Source of the DNA: Candidatus Sphingomonas phytovorans
GTDB lineage: Bacteria > Pseudomonadota > Alphaproteobacteria > Sphingomonadales > Sphingomonadaceae
Direction: 5' to 3'
Length of the DNA: 64,000 nt
NCBI GenBank assembly: GCA_029202385.1
Contig: CP119314.1
Span: 4,887,001-4,951,000 of the forward strand
Under the pieces are notes generated by a model that saw nothing but the letters and a program-made list of their open reading frames with translations, searched no databases and was not told where the DNA came from. Positions 51,062 through 60,801 of the stretch are shown one piece after another; within the stretch, counting starts at the first letter, position 1, and every line of letters begins with the position of its first letter. The translations under genes were made by a program, and so were the position numbers.

Positions 51062-53574
51062 TGCGGGCACCCCGCCGCGCCGCCGGCGCTGACGAAGCGA
51101 ATGTCGGAGATCGACAGCGTCATCGCTCCCTCGCTTGCCAGGGTGAAGGGCGCGGTCACGCGCCTCGGGTCGAGTCCCGTGGCGGCGAAGCAGTTGAGGG
51201 GGAGGGTGAGCGTGGTCCATTGCCCGACCGGTGCCGCCCGCAGGATGCCGGTGATCGGGACTGTGCCCACACAAGTATTGCCGCATTGCAGGCCCATTCG
51301 TACGATCCCCGTTGGCGTCGCATCGACGCGATATTCCACGACCACGCTGTACTGTGCATTGGCTTCGCGAGCTATGTCGACCGGCTTGTCGGCGGCGATC
51401 CGCATCGTGCCGCCCGCCGCGCCCCAGGTGATGGTGCGGGCATCCTCCTGCGCGCGCCGGTCGACGCTGGCCAGGCGGACGAGCCCGGCGCCGGTCGTGC
51501 CCGAATTGCCCTTCACCGGCACCGCCACGCCGCCTGGTTCGGCCAGGTCGAAGCTCCAGCCCGCCGGCAGGGTGCCGCGCGCGAACACCGTACCGTCAGC
51601 GCGGGTTGCGGCGGCCGGCCGCTCTTCGGAAAGCTGCGCGAGGTTGCCCTGGTCGGCATAGGTCAGCCCATAGCCGAAGGCGAACAGCGGGTCGTACTTG
51701 GCGTCGCCCCGGTTGAGCGGTGTCTGGTCGATCCGCTTCGGCCAGGAAAAAGAGAGCTTGCCGCGGAAGTCATGGCGGGCCTTGCCGTCCTTGCCCGCCA
51801 GCAGCACGTCGGCCACGCCGCCACCCTCGCCGCCGGGCAGGAAGGCGGCGACGAACGCGTCGGCCGCGTTGATCTCCGGGTTCACCCACAAGGGCCGGCC
51901 CGACAGGAACACCGCGACGACGGGAATGCCCTGCGCCTTCAGCTTCTTCAGCAGGTCCAGGTCGCGCGTCTCGCCCGGGCGATATTCGACCGTCGCCCGG
52001 TCGCCCGCGAATTCGGCATAGGGGTCCTCGCCGAACACCACGATCGCGGCGCCTGGCTTCTTGGTGAAGCTGCCGTCGACGCTCAGCGTCGCGCTGCCGC
52101 CCGCCGCCTTCGCTGCCTCGGCGATGCCGGCATAGATCGACTGGCCGTGCGGGAAATCGGCATTGGTCAGGCCGGTGCCCTGCCAGCTGATCGTCCAGCC
52201 GCCGCTTTGCTTCGCGATATTGTCGGCGCCGTCGCCCGCGACCAGCAGGTCGAGCTTGGGCGACAATGGCAGCACATGGCCCTGGTTCTTGAGCAGCACC
52301 AGCGATTCCCGCACCGCCTGCCGCGCCACCGCGCGGTGCTCGGGGGATCCGAGCAATTCGAACCTGCCGGCGAAGGGGCGGCTGGAGGGCTTGCCTTTCT
52401 CGAACATGCCGGCGCGTATCTTCACCCGCAGGATGCGCCGCACCGCTTCGTCGAGCCGGGTCTTCGAGATCTCGCCCGATTTCACCTGGGCGAGCGTGCT
52501 GGCATAGAAGCCTTTCCAGCTGTCCGGTGCCATCACCATGTCCATGCCGGCATTGATCGCGGCGGGGCAGGAGGTGTTGGAGCAGCCGGGCACCTGGCCA
52601 TGCGCGTTCCAGTCGCCGACGGTCAGGCCGTCGAATCCCATCTGGTCGCGCAGTACGCCGGTCAGCAGTTCCTTGTCCGCGCTCAGCTTGGTGCCGCGCA
52701 CGCTCGAGAAGCTCGCCATCACCGCCTGCACCCCGGCGGCGATCGCCGGCGGATAGCCGGCGCCGTGGATGTCGCGAATCTGTTCGGGGGAGGAAGGATT
52801 GTCGCCCTGGTCGACGCCGTTTGCGGTGCCGCCGTCGCCGACGAAATGCTTGGCGGTGGCGATCACCTTGCCGGCGCGCAGGAATGCTTTCGTGCCGGGC
52901 TTGCCCTGAAGTCCCTCGACTATCGCGCCGGCATAGTCGCGCACTACCGACGGATCTTCGGAAAAACCCTCATAGCTCCTGCCCCAGCGATCGTCGCGGA
53001 CCACGGCGAGGGTCGGGGAGAAATCCCAGTCGATCCCGGTGACCGCCATTTCCTTCGCGGTCACCTCGCCGATCTTCCGGATCAGGTCGCGGTCCCGCAT
53101 CGCGCCCAGGCCGATATTCTGCGGAAAGATCGTCGCGCCGATGATGTTGGCATGGCCGTGCACCGCGTCGATCCCCCAGATCGGCGGAATCACCGGACGG
53201 CCGTCGTCGCGTTTCGTCACTGCGTCCCAGGCCGCGTCGGCATAGGCCAGCCAGGCGGGGGCGGGCGCCTTGTCGTCGCGGTTCGGGCCGGAGCTGCCGC
53301 CGGCCAGGATCGATCCGAACTTGTACTGGCGGATATCGTCCATCGAGAGGCTGCCGATATCGGGCTGGACGATCTGCGCCACCTTGTCCTCGTCGGACAT
53401 GTGGGCGAGCAGGGAATCGATCCGCGCCTCCATTGCCGGATCGGGCGGCAGGGGCGATCCGACATGCGGCCACGGGGCCGCGGGCGTCTGCGCCGTGCCG
53501 ATTCCGGTTGCCATGGCAACGGTCATGAGGCTGGCGACCCCGAGCGCCACCTTCGCCCTGCGCTTGCCGAACAT
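51058..53574 (-). CDS. glycoside hydrolase family 3, exported
   Basis: An 838-residue GH3 enzyme with a signal peptide (cleavage near TAQT, about 29). The N-terminal barrel has PIWGIDAVHG, GRSYEGFSEDP (198-208), AKHFVGDG and the nucleophile Asp321 in GLTVGDWNAHG; the alpha/beta-sandwich domain and a C-terminal domain follow. It resembles exo-1,3/1,4-beta-glucanases and beta-glucosidases (ExoP-like). The ATG at 53574 is 7 bases after AGGA; a GTG 3 bases up is less good. A LacI-type operator overlaps its promoter, and it is coupled to the FHS sugar transporter. Periplasmic or outer-membrane-associated. Confidence 0.92.
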   Translation of the reverse strand: MFGKRRAKVALGVASLMTVAMATGIGTAQTPAAPWPHVGSPLPPDPAMEARIDSLLAHMSDEDKVAQIVQPDIGSLSMDDIRQYKFGSILAGGSSGPNRDDKAPAPAWLAYADAAWDAVTKRDDGRPVIPPIWGIDAVHGHANIIGATIFPQNIGLGAMRDRDLIRKIGEVTAKEMAVTGIDWDFSPTLAVVRDDRWGRSYEGFSEDPSVVRDYAGAIVEGLQGKPGTKAFLRAGKVIATAKHFVGDGGTANGVDQGDNPSSPEQIRDIHGAGYPPAIAAGVQAVMASFSSVRGTKLSADKELLTGVLRDQMGFDGLTVGDWNAHGQVPGCSNTSCPAAINAGMDMVMAPDSWKGFYASTLAQVKSGEISKTRLDEAVRRILRVKIRAGMFEKGKPSSRPFAGRFELLGSPEHRAVARQAVRESLVLLKNQGHVLPLSPKLDLLVAGDGADNIAKQSGGWTISWQGTGLTNADFPHGQSIYAGIAEAAKAAGGSATLSVDGSFTKKPGAAIVVFGEDPYAEFAGDRATVEYRPGETRDLDLLKKLKAQGIPVVAVFLSGRPLWVNPEINAADAFVAAFLPGGEGGGVADVLLAGKDGKARHDFRGKLSFSWPKRIDQTPLNRGDAKYDPLFAFGYGLTYADQGNLAQLSEERPAAATRADGTVFARGTLPAGWSFDLAEPGGVAVPVKGNSGTTGAGLVRLASVDRRAQEDARTITWGAAGGTMRIAADKPVDIAREANAQYSVVVEYRVDATPTGIVRMGLQCGNTCVGTVPITGILRAAPVGQWTTLTLPLNCFAATGLDPRRVTAPFTLASEGAMTLSISDIRFVSAGGAAGCPQ

Positions 53575-53632
53575 CACTTTATCCTCTCCGTCGATCGGTT
53601 CGTCAGCCCGACCAGTCGGGTTCTGCCTGCTC

Positions 53633-53661
53633 TTACATCACTACGTGACTTACGTTGTCAA
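53633..53661 (-). promoter_or_regulatory. promoter with LacI operator before GH3
   Basis: On the minus strand TTGACA (53661-53656) is followed after 17 bases by ATGTAA (53638-53633), a plausible -35/-10 pair. Within it, 53646-53660 reads TGACTTACGTTGTCA on the plus strand, with TGAC/GTCA half-sites like LacI-family operators. The LacI gene lies just upstream. Confidence 0.6.
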
Positions 53662-53703
53662 TTCCAATCGCTCGATAGGCACACAAGCCTGCCATATCGA
53701 GCC

Positions 53704-54735
53704 TCAACTCGCCTGGAGGGGCGGGGCCGGGCCGGTGGACTGGCGGGTGATCAGCGCTACGGGGTGCTCGATCAGGTCCTCATGTTCCTTCTTTTCGAGC
53801 ATCGCGACCAGCATGGCGGTCGCGTCCCGCGCCATGTCGAACACCGGCTGGTGGATCGTGGTCAGCCGCGGCCAGACGATCTGCGCGATCGCGCTGTCGT
53901 CGAAGCCGGCGACCGACAGGTCGCCCGGAACGTCGATCCCCAGGTCGTGCGCCGCCATGATCGTCCCGGCGGCCATGTCGTCATTCTGCGCGAAAATCGC
54001 CGTCGGGCGTTCGCCGCGCCCGAGCAGGCGCATGCCTGCCTGCAGCCCGGAATCGAAGGTGAACATGCCCTGTTCGATATCGTCCGGCCGCATCTTCAGG
54101 CCGGCTGCCGAAAGCGCGTTGGAGAAGCCGAGCAGTCGAGCCTCGCTCGCCGGATGGCTTGGATCGCCCTTGATCATCCCGATCCGCCTGTGGCCCAGCG
54201 AGATGAGATATTCGGTCATCATCCGCGCTGCGCCGACATCGTCGGTCAGCGTGCGCGGGCCAAGTTCGGGCGACCGGGTCGGCGCGATGCGCACGAAGGG
54301 GAAACGGGCCGCCTCGAGCTGTTCGAGCACCACCGGATGATCGGACGCCGGCGGGGTCAGCACCACCCCGTCGAGCGCCGCCGACCTGACCAGCGACACG
54401 ATCTTGTCGGCAATCGCCGACACCTGCCCCACGGGCAGCACCACCAGCCGGTATTTCTCGCCCTGAAGGCGATCGAGCGCACCCTGCTGCAACTCGACCA
54501 CATAATTGGGGCTGGGATTCTCGTAGAGCAGGCCGAGCAGATAGGATCGCCGGCCGACCAGGCCCTGCGCGACGACGTTCGGGTGATAGTGCAGCGCGGC
54601 GGCGACCTTCAGCACGCGGTCGCGTGTCTTGGGCGTGACGTTGGGCGCATCGTTGAACACGCGCGAAACGGTCTTGATCGATACGTCCGCCTCCCGGGCC
54701 ACGTCGATGATGGTTGCGCGCCGCCCGAGATCCAT
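53704..54735 (-). CDS. LacI family regulator
   Basis: A 343-residue LacI-type regulator. Helix-turn-helix at about 8-27 (TIIDVAREADVSIKTVSRVF), hinge helix region to about 60, then a periplasmic-binding-protein-like ligand domain (LLYENPSPNYVVELQQGALD, RIGMIKGDPSHPASEARLLG, DLSVAGFDDSAIAQIVWPRL). It lies between the GH3 operon (same strand) and the divergent GH92 gene. Sites resembling TGACAACGTTGTCA lie before both (53646-53660 and 54866-54879), so it probably controls both in response to a released sugar. Confidence 0.92.
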   Translation of the reverse strand: MDLGRRATIIDVAREADVSIKTVSRVFNDAPNVTPKTRDRVLKVAAALHYHPNVVAQGLVGRRSYLLGLLYENPSPNYVVELQQGALDRLQGEKYRLVVLPVGQVSAIADKIVSLVRSAALDGVVLTPPASDHPVVLEQLEAARFPFVRIAPTRSPELGPRTLTDDVGAARMMTEYLISLGHRRIGMIKGDPSHPASEARLLGFSNALSAAGLKMRPDDIEQGMFTFDSGLQAGMRLLGRGERPTAIFAQNDDMAAGTIMAAHDLGIDVPGDLSVAGFDDSAIAQIVWPRLTTIHQPVFDMARDATAMLVAMLEKKEHEDLIEHPVALITRQSTGPAPPLQAS

Positions 54736-54865
54736 ATCCGCTCCGCTAGCATGGGAATTGACGCCGCGGTAGACCGCGCGGGACCGCGCGGCACAGCAGA
54801 CAGGCGCTATAGTGCCTTCCGGAACGTCCGCGAAACAAGGCTTTTCCGCCGGGTGCCCGAAATTA

Positions 54866-54879
54866 TGACAACGTTGATC
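54866..54879. promoter_or_regulatory. LacI operator-like site before GH92
   Basis: TGACAACGTTGATC contains the perfect palindrome CAACGTTG and resembles the common LacI operator TGACAACGTTGTCA. It lies 59-72 bp before the GH92 start, in the gap divergent from the LacI gene. Confidence 0.6.
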
Positions 54880-54937
54880 TCGATCTCCCTGCGGCAGGGC
54901 GCTTCACCCCCTCGGGCTCCTGTGGTCTAAAGCCCTG

Positions 54938-57280
54938 ATGAAACGCCTCCCGGTCATCGTCATCCTGTGCCTCGGCACGGCTGCCAGCCTCGCCACCGCG
55001 CAGACGGCGCCGCCTGCTCCCGTCGCGCCGGTCGACTCGGTCGATCCCTTCATCGGCACTGGTGGGGAGGGCCATACCTTCCCCGGCGCGGTCGCGCCGT
55101 TCGGCATGGTGCAGTTGAGCCCCGATACCGAGATCAAGCCGTTCAGGCAGAGCTACAAATGGGCGGCGGGCTATCGCTACGAGGATTCGTCGATCCTCGG
55201 CTTCTCGCACACGCATTTCTCCGGTGCCGGACACAGCGATCTCGGCGATGTCCTCGTCATGCCCGCGACGGGCGATGCTGTGCCGCTTGAACCGGGTGAT
55301 TCGGCCAGACCGGGCTCGGGCTACCGTTCGCGCTTCAGCCATGCGAGCGAGGTCGCGACACCCGGCTATTATGCGGTGACCCTGAGCGATCCCGGCGTGC
55401 GTGCCGAACTGACCGCCAGCACGCGCGTCGGCGTGCATCGTTATGCTTTCCCCACGGGCAAACCGGCGCACCTCGTGGTCGATCTCCGGTCGAGCATCTA
55501 TAATTATCCGGGCAAGATCCTGTGGTCGTCGGTCCGTGTCCGCTCCGACGGCATCATCACCGGCATGCGCGAGACGCGCGGCTGGGCGCCGGCGCGCAAG
55601 CTGTTCTTCGCGATGCGCTTCTCCGCACCGCTTGCCGGTCACGCCTTCGTCAACCGCGAGGAGGATGTGCCGTACAAGGGTTTCCAGGGCCCCGGTCGCG
55701 GCGATGACGGGGTGGATCAACTGGCGGGGCGGGCGCTCGTGGCCCGGCTCGATTTTGGCACGCTGACAAGGCCGCTCGAAGTTCATGTCGCCATTTCCGG
55801 CGTCGATGAAGCGGGCGCGCTGGCGAACCTCGCGAGCGAGCCCGGTGACTTCGACTCGATCCGCGCACTGACCCGCATGGCATGGGAGAAAGCGCTCGGT
55901 GCCGTGACGATCGAGGCGCCGGGTCCGATGAAGAAGACGCTCTATACCGCGCTCTATCACACGCTCGTTGCGCCCAGCGTCTACGGGGATGCCGATGGGC
56001 GATATCGCGGGCCGGACGATCAGGTCCATCAGGCGAGCGGCTTCACCTATCATTCGACCTTTTCGCTATGGGACACGTTCCGCGCCGAGCATCCACTGCT
56101 GACCCTGATCCAGCCAGAGAAGCGCAACGCCGATTTCGTCAACTCGCTGATCGCCAGCCGGCAGGACAGCCCGTTCGGCATCCTGCCGGTTTGGCAGTTC
56201 AACGGTCGCGAGACCTGGACGATGATCGGCTATCATGCGGTGCCGGTCATCGCCGACGCCTATCTGAAGGGGATCAGGGGGTTCGACGCGAAGGCGGCGC
56301 TCGATGCGATGGTCGCGAGTGCCGACTATGCGCCTTATGGCGGCCTCGGCGACTATATGAAGCTCGGCTATGTGCCGATCGACCGCGAGCCCGAGGCGGC
56401 GTCGAAGACGGTCGAATATGCCTATGACGACTGGACGATCGCGCGGATGGCGCGGGCGATGGGGCGCAAGGACGTGGCGGACCGCTTCGACAGGCGCGCG
56501 CTGTACTGGCGCAACAGCTTCGATGCGAAGACCGGCTTCCTCCGCGCGCGCAAGGCGGACGGCAGCTACCGCGAGCCATTCGATCCGACCGCGATCAACT
56601 ATGGCAGCGACTATACGGAGGGGAATGCCTGGCAATATTCCTGGTTCGCCCCGCAGGATCAGGGCGGCCTGATCCGAACTCTCGGCGGCGATGCGGCGAC
56701 GGTGAAGAAGCTGGATGCGATGTTCGACTTCGACAATTCCAAGGTCGACTACAGCCATGCCGAGGACATCGCCGGCCTGATCGGCCAGTATATCCATGGC
56801 AACGAGCCGAGCCACCATGTCGCCTATCTCTACAGCTATGCCGGTGCACCATGGCGCACGCAGGAACGGCTGAAGCAGATCGTCGACAGCCAGTACAGGC
56901 CGACCCCTGACGGCCTGTCCGGCAATGACGATCTCGGCCAGATGTCTGCCTGGCTGGTCTTCACCAGCCTCGGCTTCTATCCGGTGGCACCGGGGACGGG
57001 CGAATATGTCATCGGTCGCCCCTTCGTCGATCGCGCGGTGCTGAATCTGCCGAACGGCAAGAGCTTCACGATCCGTGCCGAAGGGCTGTCCGATACGAAC
57101 CGCTATGTCGGCCGGGTGCTGCTCAACGGTACATTGCTGCCGCGCGGCTTTATCCGCCATAGCGAGATCGTTGCTGGCGGCGAGCTCCGCTTCGTCATGC
57201 AGGCGACGCCCGACACCAATTGGGCGACAGGGGAAAAGAATCGCCCCTATTCGATGACCGGCTATTCCGCAGGAAAGTAG
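54938..57280 (+). CDS. GH92 family alpha-mannosidase-like glycosidase
   Basis: A 780-residue exported enzyme with a signal peptide (cleavage near ATAQT, about 22). VDPFIGTGGEGHTFPGAVAP and GMVQLSP mark the GH92 N-terminal domain, followed by GFSHTHFSGAGHSDLGDVLV, STFSLWDTFRAEHPLLTLI and the conserved YTEGNAWQYSWFAPQD and GNDDLGQMSAWLVF of the catalytic (alpha/alpha) barrel with its Asp/Glu residues. GH92 enzymes are calcium-dependent exo-alpha-mannosidases acting on N-glycans or mannan. It is divergent from the LacI gene and probably co-regulated with the GH3 gene. The linkage specificity is not visible. Confidence 0.93.
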   Translation: MKRLPVIVILCLGTAASLATAQTAPPAPVAPVDSVDPFIGTGGEGHTFPGAVAPFGMVQLSPDTEIKPFRQSYKWAAGYRYEDSSILGFSHTHFSGAGHSDLGDVLVMPATGDAVPLEPGDSARPGSGYRSRFSHASEVATPGYYAVTLSDPGVRAELTASTRVGVHRYAFPTGKPAHLVVDLRSSIYNYPGKILWSSVRVRSDGIITGMRETRGWAPARKLFFAMRFSAPLAGHAFVNREEDVPYKGFQGPGRGDDGVDQLAGRALVARLDFGTLTRPLEVHVAISGVDEAGALANLASEPGDFDSIRALTRMAWEKALGAVTIEAPGPMKKTLYTALYHTLVAPSVYGDADGRYRGPDDQVHQASGFTYHSTFSLWDTFRAEHPLLTLIQPEKRNADFVNSLIASRQDSPFGILPVWQFNGRETWTMIGYHAVPVIADAYLKGIRGFDAKAALDAMVASADYAPYGGLGDYMKLGYVPIDREPEAASKTVEYAYDDWTIARMARAMGRKDVADRFDRRALYWRNSFDAKTGFLRARKADGSYREPFDPTAINYGSDYTEGNAWQYSWFAPQDQGGLIRTLGGDAATVKKLDAMFDFDNSKVDYSHAEDIAGLIGQYIHGNEPSHHVAYLYSYAGAPWRTQERLKQIVDSQYRPTPDGLSGNDDLGQMSAWLVFTSLGFYPVAPGTGEYVIGRPFVDRAVLNLPNGKSFTIRAEGLSDTNRYVGRVLLNGTLLPRGFIRHSEIVAGGELRFVMQATPDTNWATGEKNRPYSMTGYSAGK

Positions 57281-57290
57281 AATCACGCTG

Positions 57291-58118
57291 ATGTTCGACC
57301 TCGACGCTTATCTCGCCCGCATTGCCCTGAAGGAACGGCCTCTCGCCGACGCCGAGGGCCTGGCCATGCTCCAGCGGTCCCATCGTCTCGCCATCCCGTT
57401 CGAGAATCTCGACATCATCCTTGGCCGGGGCATCCGGATCGACAGCGAATCGGTCTTCGCCAAGCTCGTGACCGCGAAGCGCGGCGGCTATTGCTTCGAG
57501 CATAACCGCCTGTTCCTGGACGCGCTGACATCGCTCGGTTTCGAGGCTCGGCCGCTGCTCGCCCGAGTCTGGCTCGGCGCGACGGACACGCCGCCGCTCG
57601 CCCATGTCTTCAGCCTGGTGACGATCGACGGGCAAGAGTGGGTCGCAGATCCCGGCTTCGGCGGCAGCTACACGCCGATCATGCCGCTGGCCGAGGGCCC
57701 GGTGGTCGATGCGCCGGATGGCGCCCGCTTCCGCCTGGAGCGCGATACGCTGCACGGCTGGATGCTGCTGCGCGACGGTCATCCCGGCACGACCGACGGG
57801 CGCGGCGCCGGGGAAGGTTTTCAGCCGCAATACAGCTTCACTCTCGGCCAGGTCTGGGACGCTGACCTGCACCTGAGCAACCACTGGACCTCGACCGCGC
57901 CCGAGAGCCGCTTCCTGCAACTCCGCCTCGTCAGCATCGTGCTGCCGCGCGGGCTCGCCGGCCTCACCGACCGTATCTATCGCCGGCGTGCGGGCGAGGA
58001 GGAGACAGTCGCCGAAATCGTCGATCCGCGCGTCTATCGCATGCGGCTGAGCCTGATGTTCGGGATCGACTTCACCGCCGAAGAGGTCGCCGCACTCGGC
58101 CTGTTTGGCGAGGCCTAG
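57291..58118 (+). CDS. arylamine N-acetyltransferase
   Basis: A 275-residue cytoplasmic enzyme that transfers acetyl from acetyl-CoA to arylamines or hydrazines. The catalytic triad is visible: Cys68 in RGGYCFEHN, the His in LAHVFSLV and the Asp in VADPGFGG. The N-terminal IPFENLDIILGRGI is a family signature. Length matches the family. It starts 10 bases after the GH92 stop, so it may be read through from it, although the functions differ; it is convergent with the ABC exporter gene, overlapping by 4 bases. Confidence 0.94.
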   Translation: MFDLDAYLARIALKERPLADAEGLAMLQRSHRLAIPFENLDIILGRGIRIDSESVFAKLVTAKRGGYCFEHNRLFLDALTSLGFEARPLLARVWLGATDTPPLAHVFSLVTIDGQEWVADPGFGGSYTPIMPLAEGPVVDAPDGARFRLERDTLHGWMLLRDGHPGTTDGRGAGEGFQPQYSFTLGQVWDADLHLSNHWTSTAPESRFLQLRLVSIVLPRGLAGLTDRIYRRRAGEEETVAEIVDPRVYRMRLSLMFGIDFTAEEVAALGLFGEA

Positions 58119-59824
58119 GCGGAAAGGCGGCCGAGTTCGACGGTGATCACCCGGTCGCACAGCACCAGGCTTTCCGCGCGATGCGAGATCATCACGATGG
58201 TCGGGCGCGGATCGAGACTGGCGAGCCGTTCGAGCAACGCAGCTTCCCCCGCTGCATCGATCGCGTTCGCCGCCTCGTCCAGCACCAGCATGCGCGGGTC
58301 GCGGAGCAGCGCGCGGGCGATCGACAGGCGCTGGCGCTCGCCACCCGACAGCGCGATCCCGCGCTCTCCGACTTGCCCTTCAAGTCCCTCGGGCAGGCGC
58401 GCGACGATCTCTTCCGCACCGGCAAGGCGCAGCGCATCCCAAAGGCGCGCATCGTCGATCCCGTCGGTGCCCCAGGTGAGGTTGCGGCGCACGCTGTCGT
58501 TGAACAGGAACCCTTCTTGCGGGACATAAGCGAGGCTCTCGCGCCAGCCCGCCCGCCGCGCCGCGTCGAGCGGCTCGCCGCCGATCAGCATGCGTCCGGT
58601 CTGCGGCTCCTGCAGCGTGGTGAGCAGTTCGACCAGCGTCGTCTTGCCAGCGCCCGATGGTCCGGTGATGCCGATGAAGGACCCCGGCTCGATCGTCAGG
58701 TCGGCCGGATGCAAGCCGCCGCCGCCCGGATGAAGGAACGACACGCCCTGCAATTCGATCGCGCCCGGCGGTGGCATGACGGGTATGGGGACGGGTGTCG
58801 CGCTCGCATCGAGATCCTCCTCCAGCTTGCGGACCGCTTCGAACGCCGGGAGGCCGAAGAAGAAATTCTGCGTCGATTGCTGGATCTGCATGGCTGGCCC
58901 GCTCATCCGCGCGAAGATCAGCACCAGGGTGATCAGTACGGCGGGCGGGATCTGCACGGCATAGCCGGTCATCACGACGATCGCGCCCATCAGGGACGAT
59001 CCGACCGCGAAGACCTGCCGGCTGCGCGCCTGGCGCTGCGTGAATTCAAGCATGCGCGCCCGGACGGAACGCTGGATCGTCGCGAACTCCTCGGCAAAGC
59101 CATATTGAGCATTCTGTGCGGTCGCCGCTTTCAGTCCGCCCAGGAAACCCGTCGCGCTGCCCATCATCTTGCGGTTGGCATCGACCAGGCCGACACCGAG
59201 ATCGCGAACCCGGCCCTGCGCCAGCAGGACCGCGCCGCCACCGATCAGGACGATCGCGGCGATGGCCAGCGCAAGGCCCGGTGCGAGCGCGAAGGCGAGC
59301 GCGCCCTGCACGATCAGCATCACCAGCGCGATGCTGCCCTGGATCAGGAACTGCGCGCCCGAACCGATTCGGTTGACTTCGACGCTGACCATATTGGTGA
59401 CGCGGGCATGGCTCAGCGCCGCGATCCGGTTCCATGGTGCGCCCGCCAGCGACCGGATGATCCGGCCACGCTCGTGCTGGGCGAAATCGCCCTGCAGTCG
59501 GGCGAGGTGCATGTCGCGCGCATAGAGCACGACCGCGCGCAGCACCGCCATCGCCACGAACGCGGCGATCAGCAGGGCGAGGCGGCCCATCTGGCTGTGG
59601 ACGCCCAGGGTTTCGAAGACAGCCCGTGTCGGCAGATACCCGTCGCCGGGATTGACCACGGCATCGACGATGGGGATGAGCAGTACCAGCCCCGCACCGT
59701 CGAGGATCGCGGAAAGGCCGACAAGGCCCGCCGCGATCCAGCCGCGCACGCCGGCAAAGCGCGCAAAGGCCTCGAAGAAGCGGGCGGCGGAGCGCCAGAG
59801 CGCGGTCATCGACGCAAGTGTCAT
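58115..59824 (-). CDS. ABC exporter, fused membrane and ATPase domains (MsbA-like)
   Basis: A 569-residue half-transporter: six membrane spans in residues 20-300 (WIAAGLVGLSAILDGAGLVL at the first), then an ATPase domain with Walker A GPSGAGKTT, signature LSGGERQR and Walker B RMLVLDEAANAID. It resembles type IV exporters such as MsbA, functioning as a homodimer in the inner membrane; the substrate (lipid, peptide or drug) is unknown. The ATG at 59824 has AAAGGGA upstream. It is a single gene convergent with the N-acetyltransferase gene and divergent from the CitE-like gene. Confidence 0.9.
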   Translation of the reverse strand: MTLASMTALWRSAARFFEAFARFAGVRGWIAAGLVGLSAILDGAGLVLLIPIVDAVVNPGDGYLPTRAVFETLGVHSQMGRLALLIAAFVAMAVLRAVVLYARDMHLARLQGDFAQHERGRIIRSLAGAPWNRIAALSHARVTNMVSVEVNRIGSGAQFLIQGSIALVMLIVQGALAFALAPGLALAIAAIVLIGGGAVLLAQGRVRDLGVGLVDANRKMMGSATGFLGGLKAATAQNAQYGFAEEFATIQRSVRARMLEFTQRQARSRQVFAVGSSLMGAIVVMTGYAVQIPPAVLITLVLIFARMSGPAMQIQQSTQNFFFGLPAFEAVRKLEEDLDASATPVPIPVMPPPGAIELQGVSFLHPGGGGLHPADLTIEPGSFIGITGPSGAGKTTLVELLTTLQEPQTGRMLIGGEPLDAARRAGWRESLAYVPQEGFLFNDSVRRNLTWGTDGIDDARLWDALRLAGAEEIVARLPEGLEGQVGERGIALSGGERQRLSIARALLRDPRMLVLDEAANAIDAAGEAALLERLASLDPRPTIVMISHRAESLVLCDRVITVELGRLSA

Positions 59825-59949
59825 GAAAATCCCTTTCCCACGCGCGCACGCCGCCGTCGAGAAGCTGTGTGCATGTCCGGCGGCGTTAGGACTTGCGTGG
59901 AGCGCGCGAACTTCCTGTATGCGGACGACCCGTTTGCAGGAGCCGTCCG

Positions 59950-60801
59950 ATGATCGTCCGTCCGCGCCGAAGTGCGTTGTTCATGCCTGCCTCGAACGTG
60001 CGCGCGATCGAAAAGGCGCGCAGCCTCGATTGCGATGTGGTGATCCTCGATCTCGAGGATTCGGTCGCGCCCGATCTCAAGGTGGCGGCGCGCGACCAGG
60101 CGATCGTCGCTGCGGCGGCTGGCGGATTCGGCGATCGCGCGCTGTTCGTCCGCGTCAATGCGCTCGATACGCCTTGGGGTGCGGACGATTGCCGCGCGGT
60201 GGCGGATGCCGGGTTCGAAGCAGTGGTGCTGCCCAAGGTGTCGCATCCCGCCGATCTCACGGCGGCCCGCACGCTACTCGGCGCGGTGCCGCTCTGGGCG
60301 ATGATCGAGACATGCGCCGGCATGCTCGATCTGCCCGCGATCGCCGCATCGGCGCGCGCTACCGGGTTGGAGGGTCTGCTCGCGGGAACCAACGATCTCG
60401 CTAAGGAGATGCGTTGCACGCCCGGGCCCGAGCGGACCCCGTTGCTCGGCCATCTCGCGATGATCGTCACCGCCGCCCGCGCGGCCGGTATCGCTGCGCT
60501 GGACGGCGTGTGCAACGTGATCGAGGACGGGGCGGTGCTGGCAGCCGAATGCGCCCAGGGGGCTGCTTTCGGCTTTGACGGCAAGTCGCTGATCCACCCC
60601 GCGCAGATCGCGGCGGCCAATCGGGCTTATGGTCCGACGGCGGAAGCCATTTCGTGGGCCGATCGCATCATCGCTGCGTTCGCGCTGCCGGAGAATATGG
60701 GGAAGGGCGCGATTCGCGTCGAGGGCGAGATGGTCGAACTGCTGCATCTCGAACAGGCGCAGCGGATCGCCGCGCTGGCCGGGTCGATCAGAAGAAGCTG
60801 A
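59950..60801 (+). CDS. CitE-like HpcH/HpaI lyase, second copy
   Basis: A 283-residue CitE-like protein, a paralogue of the gene at 6409: [60 protein letters not shown] and KSLIHPAQI. It should bind a CoA ester and a divalent metal. The ATG at 59950 starts the homology. It is divergent from the ABC exporter and overlaps mntH in a convergent arrangement by 14 bases. No partner subunits are adjacent. L-malyl-, citramalyl- or hydroxymethylglutaryl-CoA lyase activity is possible. Confidence 0.87.
   Translation: MIVRPRRSALFMPASNVRAIEKARSLDCDVVILDLEDSVAPDLKVAARDQAIVAAAAGGFGDRALFVRVNALDTPWGADDCRAVADAGFEAVVLPKVSHPADLTAARTLLGAVPLWAMIETCAGMLDLPAIAASARATGLEGLLAGTNDLAKEMRCTPGPERTPLLGHLAMIVTAARAAGIAALDGVCNVIEDGAVLAAECAQGAAFGFDGKSLIHPAQIAAANRAYGPTAEAISWADRIIAAFALPENMGKGAIRVEGEMVELLHLEQAQRIAALAGSIRRS

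Noticed and set aside
51061..54930. Plus-strand open frame of almost 1300 codons opposite GH3 and LacI
   Set aside because: It is the antisense shadow of two well-supported genes in GC-rich DNA; the translation is Arg/His/Gly-rich without domains.
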